Assembly (NCBI RefSeq): GCF_019428685.1
Contig: NZ_CP080095.1
Span: forward strand, 3,286,001 to 3,350,000
Reading direction: 5' to 3'
DNA from: Paraburkholderia edwinii
GTDB lineage: Bacteria > Pseudomonadota > Gammaproteobacteria > Burkholderiales > Burkholderiaceae
DNA: 64,000 bases
Shown one piece after another: positions 19,650-28,706 of this stretch. Position 1 is the first letter of the stretch, and every line of letters starts with the position of its first letter. Both the position numbers and the translations under genes were made by a program. The notes below the pieces were generated by a model that was not told the DNA's origin, did no database searches, and saw only the letters and a program-made list of their open reading frames with translations.

Positions 19650-20306
19650 TTACTGGGTCGATTGACCCTTATCGTCATCGGTATGACTGACGAATCTTCC
19701 CGGCGAGAGCCATCGAAACGACGTCAGACTCAGGCCGTCGAATCGGCATTCGATCGCGGCCGGAATGGCGAGCTTGACCGGCTTCTTCGACGCTCGCGTC
19801 GCCTTCTGAGTGGCCTCCGGCGTTTCGTCCTGCGTGGATGCGAACGTCGGGGCAAGAACGCCAGCCATGCCTGTCGATGCGGATGTCGACATCGGAGTGG
19901 AAGGTTGCGTCTCCGCCGACGTCTGCGGTGCGGCCTCGGTTACCGCCCTTGGTGCCGAAGCAGTTGACCGCGCTGCGGCCGCTGCCGAAGGCTTCGAGGT
20001 ATTGGCGGCAGGCTCGGACTCGGAGACCGCTGAAGCATCCGACGCCGGGGGCCTCGCCCATGCCGCCGTGATCGCCGCCACCGACGAAGCCGGCACCGTG
20101 CTCTCGAACGCACCTTCGACCACCACGCGGGTGCCGTGAATACCGGCGCCCGTATGGCTGATCTTCAACGTTTCCGACGCCGCGCGATCGGCGGCCGCGC
20201 TACGCATCGTGTCTGCGCAGGTCGCGGAATTCTTGTAGACGGTGCAACCGGCGAACAGCGCAAGCGCCGCAGCAGACGAAACAAGGGTGAAAACGCGGGT
20301 GTTCAT
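19650..20306 (-). CDS. Hypothetical lipoprotein with Ala/Ser/Thr-rich central region
   Basis: A 218-residue protein with a lipobox (ALALFAGC). The first 70 mature residues look folded (TLKISHTGAGIHGTRVVVEGAFE) and contain a second Cys (SATC). From about residue 80 to 160 it is low-complexity Ser/Ala/Thr/Pro. The C-terminal 45 residues again look folded (KLAIPAAIECRFDGLSLTSFRWLSPGRFV). The family is not recognised. Layout suggests an envelope protein with a flexible linker. The ribosome binding site is weak (GGACGAG). Confidence 0.65.
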   Translation of the reverse strand: MNTRVFTLVSSAAALALFAGCTVYKNSATCADTMRSAAADRAASETLKISHTGAGIHGTRVVVEGAFESTVPASSVAAITAAWARPPASDASAVSESEPAANTSKPSAAAAARSTASAPRAVTEAAPQTSAETQPSTPMSTSASTGMAGVLAPTFASTQDETPEATQKATRASKKPVKLAIPAAIECRFDGLSLTSFRWLSPGRFVSHTDDDKGQSTQ

Positions 20307-20458
20307 AACTCGTCCGTTCTTGATCTGCCGGGCATTGTAGCCTGGAGCCGGCCGGACATCCGGTACGGGGGCGCGATGCGGCGGCGCATGGCTGTTGCTC
20401 GCGCCGACCGGTGGTTGGTCGCTTAGTTGGGCGCTCAGTCAGCTGCTTAGACCGCCGC

Positions 20459-21226
20459 TCAATTCGCCCACGCGTCGGGCAAGCTCTGCGTCAACGTCGA
20501 GACGAAGTTTGCCGTTTCCTTCTCGCGCGGCCGCGTGAAGATGTCGCGCGACGGGCCCTGTTCGACGACTACACCGTTGCTCAGAAACAGCACATCGCGC
20601 GAAATCGATGCGGCAAGGCGCAGATCATGCGTGGCCATCAGCATCGTCATCCCTTCCTGCGCGAGCTGACGCAGCACTTCGACCACTTCCCCCGCAAGAC
20701 CGGGATCGAGCGCCGATGTCGGCTCATCGCACAACAACACGTCGGGCGACGGCGCGAGCGCGCGAGCAATTGCGACGCGCTGCTGCTGACCGCCCGATAG
20801 CGTGGTCGGCCACGCGTCCGCCTTGTGGGCGATGCCGACTTTCGCGAGCAGTTCCTGCGCCCGCGCACGCGCGCGTTCGACGTCCCATTTCTGCACCGTC
20901 ACGAGCCCTTCCATCACGTTCTCGAGCACAGTCCGGTGCGGAAACAGCTGGAAGTTCTGGAACACCATGCCAGTGCGGCGGCGAATCTCCAGCACCGTGT
21001 CGCGCGGCGGCTTCGTCGTGCGGCTGAATTCGACGCGCAGTTCGCCCAGCTCGAGCGTGCCTGCCTCCGGAATTTCGAGCAGGTTCACACAGCGCAGTAA
21101 AGTGCTTTTGCCGCTGCCCGAGGGGCCAATCAGCGCCGTGACGCTGCCCGGTTCGAGCGCGAGGTCGACGGCGGAGAGCACACGATGGCTGCCGAAGTAC
21201 TTGTCGATTTTCTCGAGACGAATCAT
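20459..21226 (-). CDS. Polar amino acid (cystine-type) ABC transporter ATPase
   Basis: A 255-residue ATPase of the PAAT family. Walker A is GPSGSGKST (about residues 34-42), the signature LSGGQQQR, Walker B VLLCDEPTSALDP, and the switch His in MATHDLRLA. It is the third gene of an operon with a substrate-binding protein and a permease; its ATG shares one base with the permease stop (TGATG), indicating translational coupling. Overall the set resembles the TcyABC/FliY-YecSC L-cystine importer, but specificity is inferred. Confidence 0.92.
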   Translation of the reverse strand: MIRLEKIDKYFGSHRVLSAVDLALEPGSVTALIGPSGSGKSTLLRCVNLLEIPEAGTLELGELRVEFSRTTKPPRDTVLEIRRRTGMVFQNFQLFPHRTVLENVMEGLVTVQKWDVERARARAQELLAKVGIAHKADAWPTTLSGGQQQRVAIARALAPSPDVLLCDEPTSALDPGLAGEVVEVLRQLAQEGMTMLMATHDLRLAASISRDVLFLSNGVVVEQGPSRDIFTRPREKETANFVSTLTQSLPDAWAN

Positions 21227-21903
21227 CAGCTGCTCGACTGGAAAAGCGCATGCCGCGCGAACCTGCGTTCGAGCCGCACTTGCGCGGAAGACAGCACGGA
21301 GCTGAACACCAGGTAAATCAGCGCGGCTTCCGTATAAAGGATCAGCGGCTCATAGGTGACCGATGCGATCCGTTGTGCAGCCTGGAAGATCTCCGGCACC
21401 GTCAGCACGGCCGCGAGCGACGTATCTTTGACAAGCGAGATAAACGAGTTCGAGAGCGGCGGCAGCGCAACGCGCGCCGCCTGCGGCAGAATCACGCGCC
21501 ACAATGCCTGGCCACGCGTCATACCGATCGAATACGACGCTTCCCACTGCCCTTTCGGAATCGACTCGATGACGCCGCGGATCACTTCCGAATTGTACGC
21601 GCCGACATTGAGCGAAAAGCCGATGATCGCCGCGGTCAACGGATCGAGCACGATGCCGACGTTCGGCAAACCGTAGAAGATCACGAACAGTTGCACGAGC
21701 AGCGGCGACCCGCGGATCAGCCACACGTAAAAGCGCACGATGGCGACCGCCCACGGCGGCCCGAACAGGCGCACCAACGCGACGATAAACGCGAGCGCCA
21801 GCCCGAGCGCGAACGAGATAAGCGTCAGCGGCACGGTGAAGACGAGGCCCGCGTACAGGAGGGGCCACAAGGACTGCCCCATCAGTTGCAGCCAGGCAGG
21901 CAT
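21226..21903 (-). CDS. Polar amino acid (cystine-type) ABC transporter permease
   Basis: A 225-residue inner-membrane permease of the HisM/YecS type with about five helices. The coupling motif is in EASYSIGMTRGQALWRVILPQAARVALPPLSNSFISLVKDTSL. It lies 82 bp downstream of its binding-protein gene and overlaps the ATPase start by one base. Only one permease is present, so it probably forms a homodimer as in cystine transporters. Confidence 0.92.
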   Translation of the reverse strand: MPAWLQLMGQSLWPLLYAGLVFTVPLTLISFALGLALAFIVALVRLFGPPWAVAIVRFYVWLIRGSPLLVQLFVIFYGLPNVGIVLDPLTAAIIGFSLNVGAYNSEVIRGVIESIPKGQWEASYSIGMTRGQALWRVILPQAARVALPPLSNSFISLVKDTSLAAVLTVPEIFQAAQRIASVTYEPLILYTEAALIYLVFSSVLSSAQVRLERRFARHALFQSSS

Positions 21904-21985
21904 GATCAGGCTCGCGTGATTCGTGTTGTTAATCGGGCTTCAATGCGGGGGGCTCCAATGCAGCGCAGCGCGTGCACAGTCGCGC

Positions 21986-22765
21986 TCATTGCGAGACGTC
22001 TTTGCCGAAGTATTTATCGGAAATCTTCGCGTACGTGCCGTCCGCCTTCATATCGTGCAGCGCCTTGTCGATGGCCGCTTTCAATTCAGGGTTGCCCTTG
22101 CGAATCAGCACGGCGGATTTGTCGCTCTGGTCACTCGTGTCGATCGCGGCAATCTTCACCTTCGCGTCCGGCTTGTGCTTCTTGAAGTCGAGGAACGACA
22201 GCGAATCGTTGACGGTCGCATCGACGCGTCCCGACGTCAGCAGGTCGATCGACTCGTTGAAGCCTTGCACCGGCACCACTTCCGCACCATGCGCCGCCGC
22301 GAGCTTGCCGAAGTTGCTCGTCAGCGTGTTGGCCGACTTCTTGCCCTTCAGGTCGTCGAACGACTTGATCGTCGTGTTGTCCGAACGGACGATCAGCGCT
22401 GCGTGCGACACGATATACGGGTCGGAGAAGTCATATTTGGCCTTGCGCGCATCGGTAATCGCCACTTCGTTGATCACGGCGTCGTAGCGGTTCACGTCGA
22501 GGCCGGCAATCAGGCCGTCCCACTTTCCTTCGATGAACTCGGGCTTCACGCCCAGACGCTTCGCGATTTCGCGGCCGATCTCGACATCGAAGCCCGTCAG
22601 TTGCCCGGACGCGTCGTGAAACGAGAACGGCGCATAGGTGCCTTCTGTACCAATCTTGAACACGCCGGCGGATTTGACCTGCGCGAGGCCGTCCGCTGCG
22701 AAGGCGGCGGTTGCGGTCGCAACCTGCAGCAGGCCGATGAGCAGAAGAGATCGAATCGACTTCAT
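21986..22765 (-). CDS. Periplasmic amino acid (cystine-type) binding protein
   Basis: A 259-residue protein with a Sec signal peptide ending ATAAFA, then an SBP_bac_3 fold (IGTEGTYAPFSFHDASGQLTGFDVEIGREIAKRLG, later WDGLIAGLDVNRYDAVINEVAIT and DATVNDSLSFL). The opening motif is close to FliY/TcyA cystine-binding proteins. It is the first gene of the operon, which matches high expression of binding proteins; the following permease is 82 bp on. Final substrate choice (cystine or another polar amino acid) cannot be read from sequence. Confidence 0.92.
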   Translation of the reverse strand: MKSIRSLLLIGLLQVATATAAFAADGLAQVKSAGVFKIGTEGTYAPFSFHDASGQLTGFDVEIGREIAKRLGVKPEFIEGKWDGLIAGLDVNRYDAVINEVAITDARKAKYDFSDPYIVSHAALIVRSDNTTIKSFDDLKGKKSANTLTSNFGKLAAAHGAEVVPVQGFNESIDLLTSGRVDATVNDSLSFLDFKKHKPDAKVKIAAIDTSDQSDKSAVLIRKGNPELKAAIDKALHDMKADGTYAKISDKYFGKDVSQ

Positions 22766-23077
22766 GAGTGAGCTCCGTAGATTGTTTTATCCGTCAAGGC
22801 GATGCCTGCAGCATCAAGCATGCCGCAGAGTGCGCGGACTGTAGCAAACGGCTTATATTTCAGCAACGCATTTCGCGCTTTAACTATATGCGGTGGCGGA
22901 ATAAGCTAGACCGAAACCGCGCATTTGGCAATGCGCACGTCTACGGGGCAAACCGCGTCGCGCGGCGGATTGCACGCCGGGTTGCGCGTCCTTAAAGACG
23001 CGCATGGCGGAATGCCGTGACAGGTAAGATGAGACGCTGGAGCCCGAAAAACGCCGCCCGCGAAGGCCTCAGACGCA
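22766..23077. other. Divergent intergenic region
   Basis: A 312-bp region between the divergent amino-acid ABC operon and the hydrolase gene. It contains the promoters; I see no clear operator, RNA or repeat. Confidence 0.4.
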
Positions 23078-23944
23078 ATGCACAGCCCACCGAACCCCGA
23101 TTCCACCGCCGCTGCACGCCGCCACCCGGCGGAGTCTGCCAGCGCATTTGCGGCACTGCCCGCCCGCGCGGGGCGGGCGGCGCTCTCGATCGAGTACCGG
23201 TGGCTGAACCCGCATCTGCGCGAAGCGCCGCTTGCCGTGTTCCTGCACGAAGGGCTCGGCTCGGTCGCAATGTGGAAGGACTGGCCGCTGTCGCTGTGCG
23301 ATCGCCTCGGCATGCGTGGCCTCATCTACTCGCGGCCCGGCTATGGATGTTCAACGCCACGCCCGCATGACACGCCCCTTCCGTTCGACTACCTGTCGAC
23401 GCAGGCGCACGATGTATTGCCCGCGCTGCTTGACGGTCTGAATGTCGCCGCGCATGAACGCGAGCGCATGTGGATCGTCGGCCATAGCGACGGCGGCTCG
23501 ATTGCACTGCTCTATGCAAGCGCATGTCCGAATGCGCTCGCGGGCGCCGTGGTAATTGCGCCGCATATTTTCGTCGAAGACCTGTCGGTTGCGGGTGTGG
23601 CGGAGACGACGATTGCCTATAAGCAAAAAGACCTGCGCGACAAGCTCGCCCGTTACCATGCGGATGTCGACTCGGCCTTCTATGGCTGGAGCGATATCTG
23701 GCTGAGCCCCGCGTTCAGAACATGGAACATCGTTGATCAGTTGCACGCGATTCGGTGCCCGTTACTCGCCGTGCAAGGCCACGACGATCACTACGCGACG
23801 ATGGTGCAAATCGAGGGAATTGCCGACAAGGTACCGCACGCGCGGCTCGTCAAGCTCGATCACTGCGGGCATTCGCCGCACATTGAAGCGCCGCAGGCGC
23901 TTGACGACGCGATTGCGGCGTTCGTCGCGGCGTCGACACCCTGA
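23078..23944 (+). CDS. Alpha/beta hydrolase
   Basis: A 288-residue cytoplasmic hydrolase. The nucleophile elbow is GHSDGGS (about residue 138-144), the acid is probably the Asp in VQGHDDHYAT, and the catalytic His is in LDHCGHSPHIEAP. The oxyanion region VFLHEGLGSVAMWKDWP is typical. The first 40 residues are low-complexity and may not be translated; the ATG at 23078 has only a distant GAAGG. It stands alone and the substrate is unknown. Confidence 0.88.
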   Translation: MHSPPNPDSTAAARRHPAESASAFAALPARAGRAALSIEYRWLNPHLREAPLAVFLHEGLGSVAMWKDWPLSLCDRLGMRGLIYSRPGYGCSTPRPHDTPLPFDYLSTQAHDVLPALLDGLNVAAHERERMWIVGHSDGGSIALLYASACPNALAGAVVIAPHIFVEDLSVAGVAETTIAYKQKDLRDKLARYHADVDSAFYGWSDIWLSPAFRTWNIVDQLHAIRCPLLAVQGHDDHYATMVQIEGIADKVPHARLVKLDHCGHSPHIEAPQALDDAIAAFVAASTP

Positions 23945-24038
23945 CGCCATTCGCCTTGCTAACGGCATCGCGGCAACACATCGCAACGACGCCATACCTC
24001 AGGCATTCCTCACTGCGGCATGGCGTACTGCATGTGCA

Positions 24039-24353
24039 TCAGGCGGCGGCGGGCTCGGGCATCGGCGCCGGCTTGACCTTCTTCGGCGCATGCTTACGCG
24101 CCTGCCACAGATCGTAGTCGACCTGCAGCGCGAGCCACAAATCGGCGCGACCGCCGCGATCGACGCCAAGCCATGCTTCGATGCGCAACGCCATTTCCGG
24201 CGTGACACTGGCGCGCTCGTTCAACACCCGCGACAGCATCACACGCGACACACCCAACTGGCTTGCGGCCTCCGTCACGCTCAACTGCAGCGCGGGCAAC
24301 ACATCCTCGCGCAAGATCGTGCCAGGATGCGGAGGATTAAACATCTTAGCCAT
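24039..24353 (-). CDS. higA: HigA-type antitoxin
   Basis: A 104-residue antitoxin of the HigA/GraA family. It contains the family-typical PPHPGTILREDVLPALQLSVTEAASQLGVSRVMLSRVLNERASVTPEMALRIEAWLG with an HTH at about residues 26-50, and a Pro-rich tail. It follows the toxin gene by 71 bp, the inverted order (toxin first) that marks HigBA. It should bind the toxin and, with it, the palindromic operator in the promoter. GAGAGG precedes the ATG. Confidence 0.92.
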   Translation of the reverse strand: MAKMFNPPHPGTILREDVLPALQLSVTEAASQLGVSRVMLSRVLNERASVTPEMALRIEAWLGVDRGGRADLWLALQVDYDLWQARKHAPKKVKPAPMPEPAAA

Positions 24354-24424
24354 AGAACCTCTCCAGGAAAACTAATACAACACTTTCTAAACCAGGAAGC
24401 AAACCCGAGAAAGACACGTACACC

Positions 24425-24703
24425 TTAGTGATAATCCTCGTAGTCGACGAGCTCCGCATGACCTTCGTCGAATTCGAACGTCAACCGCCAGTTACCGTTG
24501 ACCTGAACCGACCAGCAGTCTTTCCGCTTGCCCCGCAACGCATGCCACCCCCAGCCGAACTGGTTCATGTCGGCTGGCAATTTGGCGTTGTTCAACACGC
24601 CAAGCTGACGGCTCAATTTCTGTGCGTGGCACGCCTGAATACCCTTTTCGCAACCCGTCAGAAAAAAACGTTCGAGGCCTTTGTGCTTGAATGATTGGAT
24701 CAT
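24425..24703 (-). CDS. higB: HigB-type (RelE superfamily) mRNA interferase toxin
   Basis: A 92-residue toxin of the HigB/GraT family (IQSFKHKGLERFFLTGCEKGIQACHAQKL near the start, GWGWHALRGKRKDCWSVQVNGNWRLTFEFDEGHAELVDYEDYH at the end), expected to cut mRNA on ribosomes. The conserved basic and aromatic residues in NWRLTFEF and the final YEDYH are intact, so it looks active. The frame is open upstream, but MIQSF at 24703 matches the usual family start and GGGA precedes it. Confidence 0.92.
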   Translation of the reverse strand: MIQSFKHKGLERFFLTGCEKGIQACHAQKLSRQLGVLNNAKLPADMNQFGWGWHALRGKRKDCWSVQVNGNWRLTFEFDEGHAELVDYEDYH

Positions 24704-24762
24704 CTTCGATTTCCCGGACCGCGCCTGCCTCACGGCGTTGTCACATCCCCGCACGAACACCA

Positions 24763-24791
24763 CTATAGACTGTAAAGCGACGATTTACAAT
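24763..24791 (-). promoter_or_regulatory. higBA promoter with palindromic operator
   Basis: On the minus strand TTGTAA (24791-24786), a 17-base spacer and TATAGT (24768-24763). An inverted repeat TGTAAA-N7-TTTACA (24772-24790) lies between and over the two hexamers, where HigA would block RNA polymerase. The predicted transcript starts about 50 bp before higB. Confidence 0.7.
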
Positions 24792-25209
24792 CGTACGGAA
24801 TGAGGCAGATTCATTCCGCGCCGCCGTACACGTCGCCCACGTGTCGAAGCGTCGAGCCTCGACATCAACTACTCGCGACGGAATACGGCAAGCGATGTCT
24901 TACTGCGACGCCTTTTCTCCGCGATTCAATGAGAAAAGCGGACAGGCGAGCACAGCAATCACGCGATGACACCGCGATCGATACGGGTACCTAATTAACG
25001 GGATAAGACGATCGCAGAAAGGGACGACCGCCTGTACCGCAGCGGTCTATCTTCTTAGAGCGCGGCATCCGCCGCAATATGCCGTTTGGCCAGTTTTTGT
25101 CGGGTTTTTTGGCGCTCGGGGTTAAGCTCGCGAAGAGGTGTGCGAGGGTATGCGAGCGACGCGGCGCACTGGCCGATCAGGCCGCGCGCTCGGGAGTCGA
25201 ACTCGCGAT
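24792..25209. other. Gene-free stretch between higBA promoter and glutathione transferase
   Basis: I see no supported gene. A GACCGC...GCGGTC hairpin lies near 25026-25047. The short open frames lack binding sites and family features. Confidence 0.45.
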
Positions 25210-25914
25210 TCAATCCGGCTGCGGAATATTCAATCCGCGCGCAACGGCAGGACGCACAACGAATGCATCGAGCGCACGCGTAACCTCGGTAAAGTCCGTG
25301 ATGCCAACCAGTTCGCCCGCTTCGTAGAAGCCGGTCAGATTGCGCACCCATGGAAAAACAGCGATGTCGGCGATCGTGAAGGCATCGCCCATGATCCATT
25401 CGCGGCCCGTAAGCCGCTCGTTAAGCACATCGAGCAACCGCCGCGCTTCAGTGACATACCGGTCACGCGGCCGCTTGTCTTCATAGTCTTTGCCGGCAAA
25501 CTTGTTGAAGAACCCGACTTGTCCGAACATCGGCCCAATACCTCCCATCTGGAACATCAGCCACTGAATCGTTTCGTAGCGGCCAGCGGGCTTTTGCGGA
25601 ATGAACTGGCCGGTCTTGTCCGCGAGATAGACAAGGATCGCGCCTGACTCGAACAACGCGAGCGGAGCGCCTTCCGGCCCGTTTGGATCGATGATGGCCG
25701 GGATCTTTGCGTTCGGATTGACCGATCGAAATTCACGCGACTTCTGATCGCCGCTGTCGAAGCTCACGCGATGCGGCTCATACGGCAAACCGGTCTCTTC
25801 GAGCATGATCGAGATCTTCACGCCATTTGGCGTGGGTAGCGAATACAGCTGAATCCGGTCGGGGTGCCGGGCGGGCCACCGGGTTGTGATCGGGAACGCG
25901 GAAAGATCGGCCAT
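25210..25914 (-). CDS. Glutathione S-transferase, YfcG/YghU-like
   Basis: A 234-residue cytoplasmic GST of the nu class. The thioredoxin-like N-terminal domain has the TPNG motif (LPTPNGVKISIMLEETGLPYE) and the glutathione site NPNAKIPAI...LFESGAILVYLA. The C-terminal helical domain follows (GGIGPMFGQVGFFNKFAG, TIADIAVFPWVRNL). YfcG-type enzymes act as disulfide-bond reductases using two glutathiones. The ATG at 25914 is preceded by AAGGAG; a further 41 codons upstream are open but unlikely to be used. It is a single gene. Confidence 0.92.
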   Translation of the reverse strand: MADLSAFPITTRWPARHPDRIQLYSLPTPNGVKISIMLEETGLPYEPHRVSFDSGDQKSREFRSVNPNAKIPAIIDPNGPEGAPLALFESGAILVYLADKTGQFIPQKPAGRYETIQWLMFQMGGIGPMFGQVGFFNKFAGKDYEDKRPRDRYVTEARRLLDVLNERLTGREWIMGDAFTIADIAVFPWVRNLTGFYEAGELVGITDFTEVTRALDAFVVRPAVARGLNIPQPD

Positions 25915-26120
25915 CGAGTGTCTCCTTGTGGGCGGGCGAATCGGTATTAGCGCGCTTGCGCGCCGTCCGGCATCACGCCATGTAATGAGTGACGATTTTA
26001 TTCGAGCGTTGCATGCGTCGCACCGAGCCGTCAACACACCCCCATCAAACCATCCCTGTCAATCCACCCTCCATCAACACATCCGTCACGCGGCCTCTCG
26101 TAAATATTTAATGCGGCGTT

Positions 26121-26142
26121 GAAATGTTATGTTATATCATTC
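26121..26142 (+). promoter_or_regulatory. Candidate Zur (zinc uptake regulator) operator
   Basis: A 22-base site starting GAAATGTTAT and ending ATATCATTC. I aligned it by eye with the enterobacterial Zur consensus GAAATGTTATA-W-TATAACATTTC; 19 of 23 positions agree. It lies 160 bp upstream of the TonB-dependent receptor start in an AT-rich promoter patch. It predicts zinc-repressed expression of the receptor and its TonB system. Confidence 0.65.
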
Positions 26143-26173
26143 GCACGCTGCGCCTGGATGGATGCATGCATGA

Positions 26174-26254
26174 GCCGGGGTCACCGGCCGCGATGACTGG
26201 CGCGCATCGACGGAAGTCCGCTGCCTGATGACCACAGGCGAAGGGCCACGCGCC
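26174..26254 (+). other. GC-rich, structured leader of the TonB receptor operon
   Basis: Nested inverted repeats: GCCGG-GGTCA-CCGGC (26174-26188); GGCGCG (26199-26204) pairing with CGCGCC (26249-26254), enclosing GCCTG (26223-26227) / CAGGC (26235-26239). I could not match it to a known riboswitch; the B12-box hallmark of cobalamin riboswitches is absent. Confidence 0.35.
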
Positions 26255-26303
26255 CGGCGCGGAACCAGAAAAAAAGATCAACAACTCAAATCACTTGTCC
26301 GGA

Positions 26304-28679
26304 ATGAAATCTCGCACACACATTGCGCAAGCCGCCGTGCTGCTGTTCACGGCATTTGCAGGCAGTCAGACATGGGCGGCCGACGCGGCCACGAACGGCG
26401 CCACGCGCGCGGCCACCACACTGAGCGGCACAGTTGAAGATGCGAACGGCAAGCCGATCGCCAATGCGCAGGTGAGCTTGAAAACCTCGAGCGGCGGCGA
26501 CGCCGGCCATGCCAATACCGATGCCAAGGGCCAGTTCGAGCTGAACGATGTCGCGCCCGGCGCATACGCGGTCGCCGTTACCGCGACGGGCTTCGAGGCA
26601 ACCACGAAGCTCGCCGATACGACAAACGGAACCGCGGCGCCGCTCGCGCTCAAGCTGAAGAAGGACGACACGCTCGATGTGAACGTCTACGCGAAGCGCC
26701 TCGATCAGGCACGCAACGGGCTCTCGCCGGAAACCGGCAGCAGCATTTACCGCATCACGAACGCCGACATCCAGGCGATGCCGTTAGGCGAAAACACGCC
26801 GTTGAATCAGGTGCTGCTGCAGGCACCCGGCGTCGCTAACGACTCATTTGGCCAGGTGCACGTGCGCGGCGATCACGCTGATCTGCAATACCGGATCAAC
26901 GGCATCCAGATTCCGGAGCCAATCAGCGGCTTCGGTCAATCGCTCGATACGCGCATCATCGATCAGGTCAATCTGCTGACGGGCGCCCTGCCCGCGCAAT
27001 ACGGCAACCGCACGGCCGGTATCGTCGATATCCATACGAAGAACGGCGACGCCGGCGACGGCGGCTCGATCGACGTATTCGGCGGCAGCCATCAGACGCT
27101 GCGCACGAGCGCCGACGTGTATGGCAGCAAGGGCGACTTCAGCTACTTCTTCACCGGCTCGCTCGGCGTGAACAACCTCGGCATCGAGGCGCCGACCGCG
27201 AGTCCTTCGCCGATTCACGATCACACGCGCCAGGGCGACGCGTTCGGCTACATGTCGTATCTGATCAACCCGTTGACGCGCGTCTCCGTGATGCTCGGCA
27301 CCGCGGCCAACCAGTTCGAGATTCCGAACACGCCGGGCCTGCCGCAGGTGTTCACGCTGGCCGGCACGCCGACGTTCAACTCGGCGAATCTGAACGAGAC
27401 GCAGTCGGAGCTCAACAACTTCGCGGTCGTTGCGCTGCAGGGCACGAACGGCGGCGACTTCGACTATCAGGTCGCGCTGTCCACACGCTATACGCGCACG
27501 CAGTTCAACCCGGATCCGGTCGGCGATCTGATCTTCAATGGTGTCGCGTCGAACGACTTCCACAACGACACCGCAAACTCGCTGCAGGCCGACACGACAT
27601 GGCGCCTCAACAGCAAGCACACGCTGCGCGGTGGTATCCAACTGACGCAGGAACATGCCCAGTTCAGCGACACGGTGTCGGTATTTCCGACCGACGCCGA
27701 CGGCAATCAGGCATCGGACGTGCCGATGACGCTGCAGGATTCGAGCAGCAAGACCGGCTACCTCTACAGCGCGTATCTGCAGGACGAGTGGAAGATCACG
27801 CAGAAGCTGACGTTGAACTACGGCTTGCGCTACGACGGCATGAACGAGTTCGTGACCGCGCATCAGTTGAGCCCGCGCATCGGGGCCGTCTACCAGCTGA
27901 CACCGGCGACGACGGTGCATGCCGGTTACGCGCGCTACTTCACGCCGCCGTCGTTCGAGCTCGTGTCGAGCGGCACCATCGGCCGCTTCGCCGGCACGAC
28001 GAACGCGCCCGAAGTCACGCAAAACGACCCTGTGCAGCCCGAGCGCGACGACTACTACGACGTCGGCGTGACGCAGCGTCTCGGTTCGGATGTGACGATC
28101 GGGCTCGATGCGTACTACAAGAAGGCGCACAACCTGCTCGACGAAGGTCAGTTCGGCACCGCGCTGATCTTCGCGCCGTTCAACTATCAGTACGGGCGCG
28201 TCTACGGTGTCGAATTCACCGCGAACTACAAGCACGAGAACATCTCCGCGTACCTGAACGTGGCGTATAGCCGCGCGCAGGGCAAGAACATCGACTCGGC
28301 GCAGTTCAACTTCGGCGCCGACGAACTCGCGTTCATTTCGAATCACTTCGTGTTTCTCGATCACGACCAGCGTGTGACCGCGTCGTTCGGCGGCTCGTAC
28401 ACATGGCACACGACCACGTTTACCGCGGACGGCACGGTCGGCAGCGGTTTGCGCTCGGGCTTTGCTAACACCGAAAAGCTGCCGCTCTATGCGCAGATCA
28501 ATCTCGGCGTGATCGAGCACATCAATGCGCCGTTAGTCGGCAAGGTCGACGTGCGCGGAGCGGTCGTGAACGCGTTCGGCCGCGTCTACGAGCTGCGCGA
28601 CGGTTCTGGCATTGGCGTCGGCGCGCCGCAATTTGGTCCGTATCGCGCGTTCTATGCGGGCGTCACGAAGTATTTCTAA
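26304..28679 (+). CDS. TonB-dependent outer-membrane receptor with carboxypeptidase-regulatory-like N-terminal domain
   Basis: A 791-residue receptor. Signal peptide to about residue 25, then a CarboxypepD_reg-like domain (LSGTVEDANGKPIANAQVSLKTSSGGDAGHANTDAKGQFELNDVAPGAYAVAVTATGF, about 35-100). A plug domain (about 120-240, with VHVRGDHADLQYRINGI) and a 22-strand barrel ending in Phe (VTKYF) follow. An extracellular-loop candidate PSPIHDHTRQGD holds clustered His. It heads an operon with exbB, exbD and tonB. A Zur-type operator upstream suggests zinc or a zinc complex as cargo; this is inference. The ATG at 26304 has a weak binding site, and a TTG nine bases upstream is an alternative. Confidence 0.9.
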   Translation: MKSRTHIAQAAVLLFTAFAGSQTWAADAATNGATRAATTLSGTVEDANGKPIANAQVSLKTSSGGDAGHANTDAKGQFELNDVAPGAYAVAVTATGFEATTKLADTTNGTAAPLALKLKKDDTLDVNVYAKRLDQARNGLSPETGSSIYRITNADIQAMPLGENTPLNQVLLQAPGVANDSFGQVHVRGDHADLQYRINGIQIPEPISGFGQSLDTRIIDQVNLLTGALPAQYGNRTAGIVDIHTKNGDAGDGGSIDVFGGSHQTLRTSADVYGSKGDFSYFFTGSLGVNNLGIEAPTASPSPIHDHTRQGDAFGYMSYLINPLTRVSVMLGTAANQFEIPNTPGLPQVFTLAGTPTFNSANLNETQSELNNFAVVALQGTNGGDFDYQVALSTRYTRTQFNPDPVGDLIFNGVASNDFHNDTANSLQADTTWRLNSKHTLRGGIQLTQEHAQFSDTVSVFPTDADGNQASDVPMTLQDSSSKTGYLYSAYLQDEWKITQKLTLNYGLRYDGMNEFVTAHQLSPRIGAVYQLTPATTVHAGYARYFTPPSFELVSSGTIGRFAGTTNAPEVTQNDPVQPERDDYYDVGVTQRLGSDVTIGLDAYYKKAHNLLDEGQFGTALIFAPFNYQYGRVYGVEFTANYKHENISAYLNVAYSRAQGKNIDSAQFNFGADELAFISNHFVFLDHDQRVTASFGGSYTWHTTTFTADGTVGSGLRSGFANTEKLPLYAQINLGVIEHINAPLVGKVDVRGAVVNAFGRVYELRDGSGIGVGAPQFGPYRAFYAGVTKYF

Positions 28680-28706
28680 TCGCGTCAGACTCTCGAGGAA
28701 GGTTCG

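Noticed and set aside
26150..26290. Cobalamin or ZTP riboswitch before the TonB receptor
   Set aside because: GATGACTGGCG resembles a ZTP motif and GGGCCAC part of a B12 box, but the other conserved blocks of either class are missing or in the wrong order. Kept only as an unassigned structured leader.
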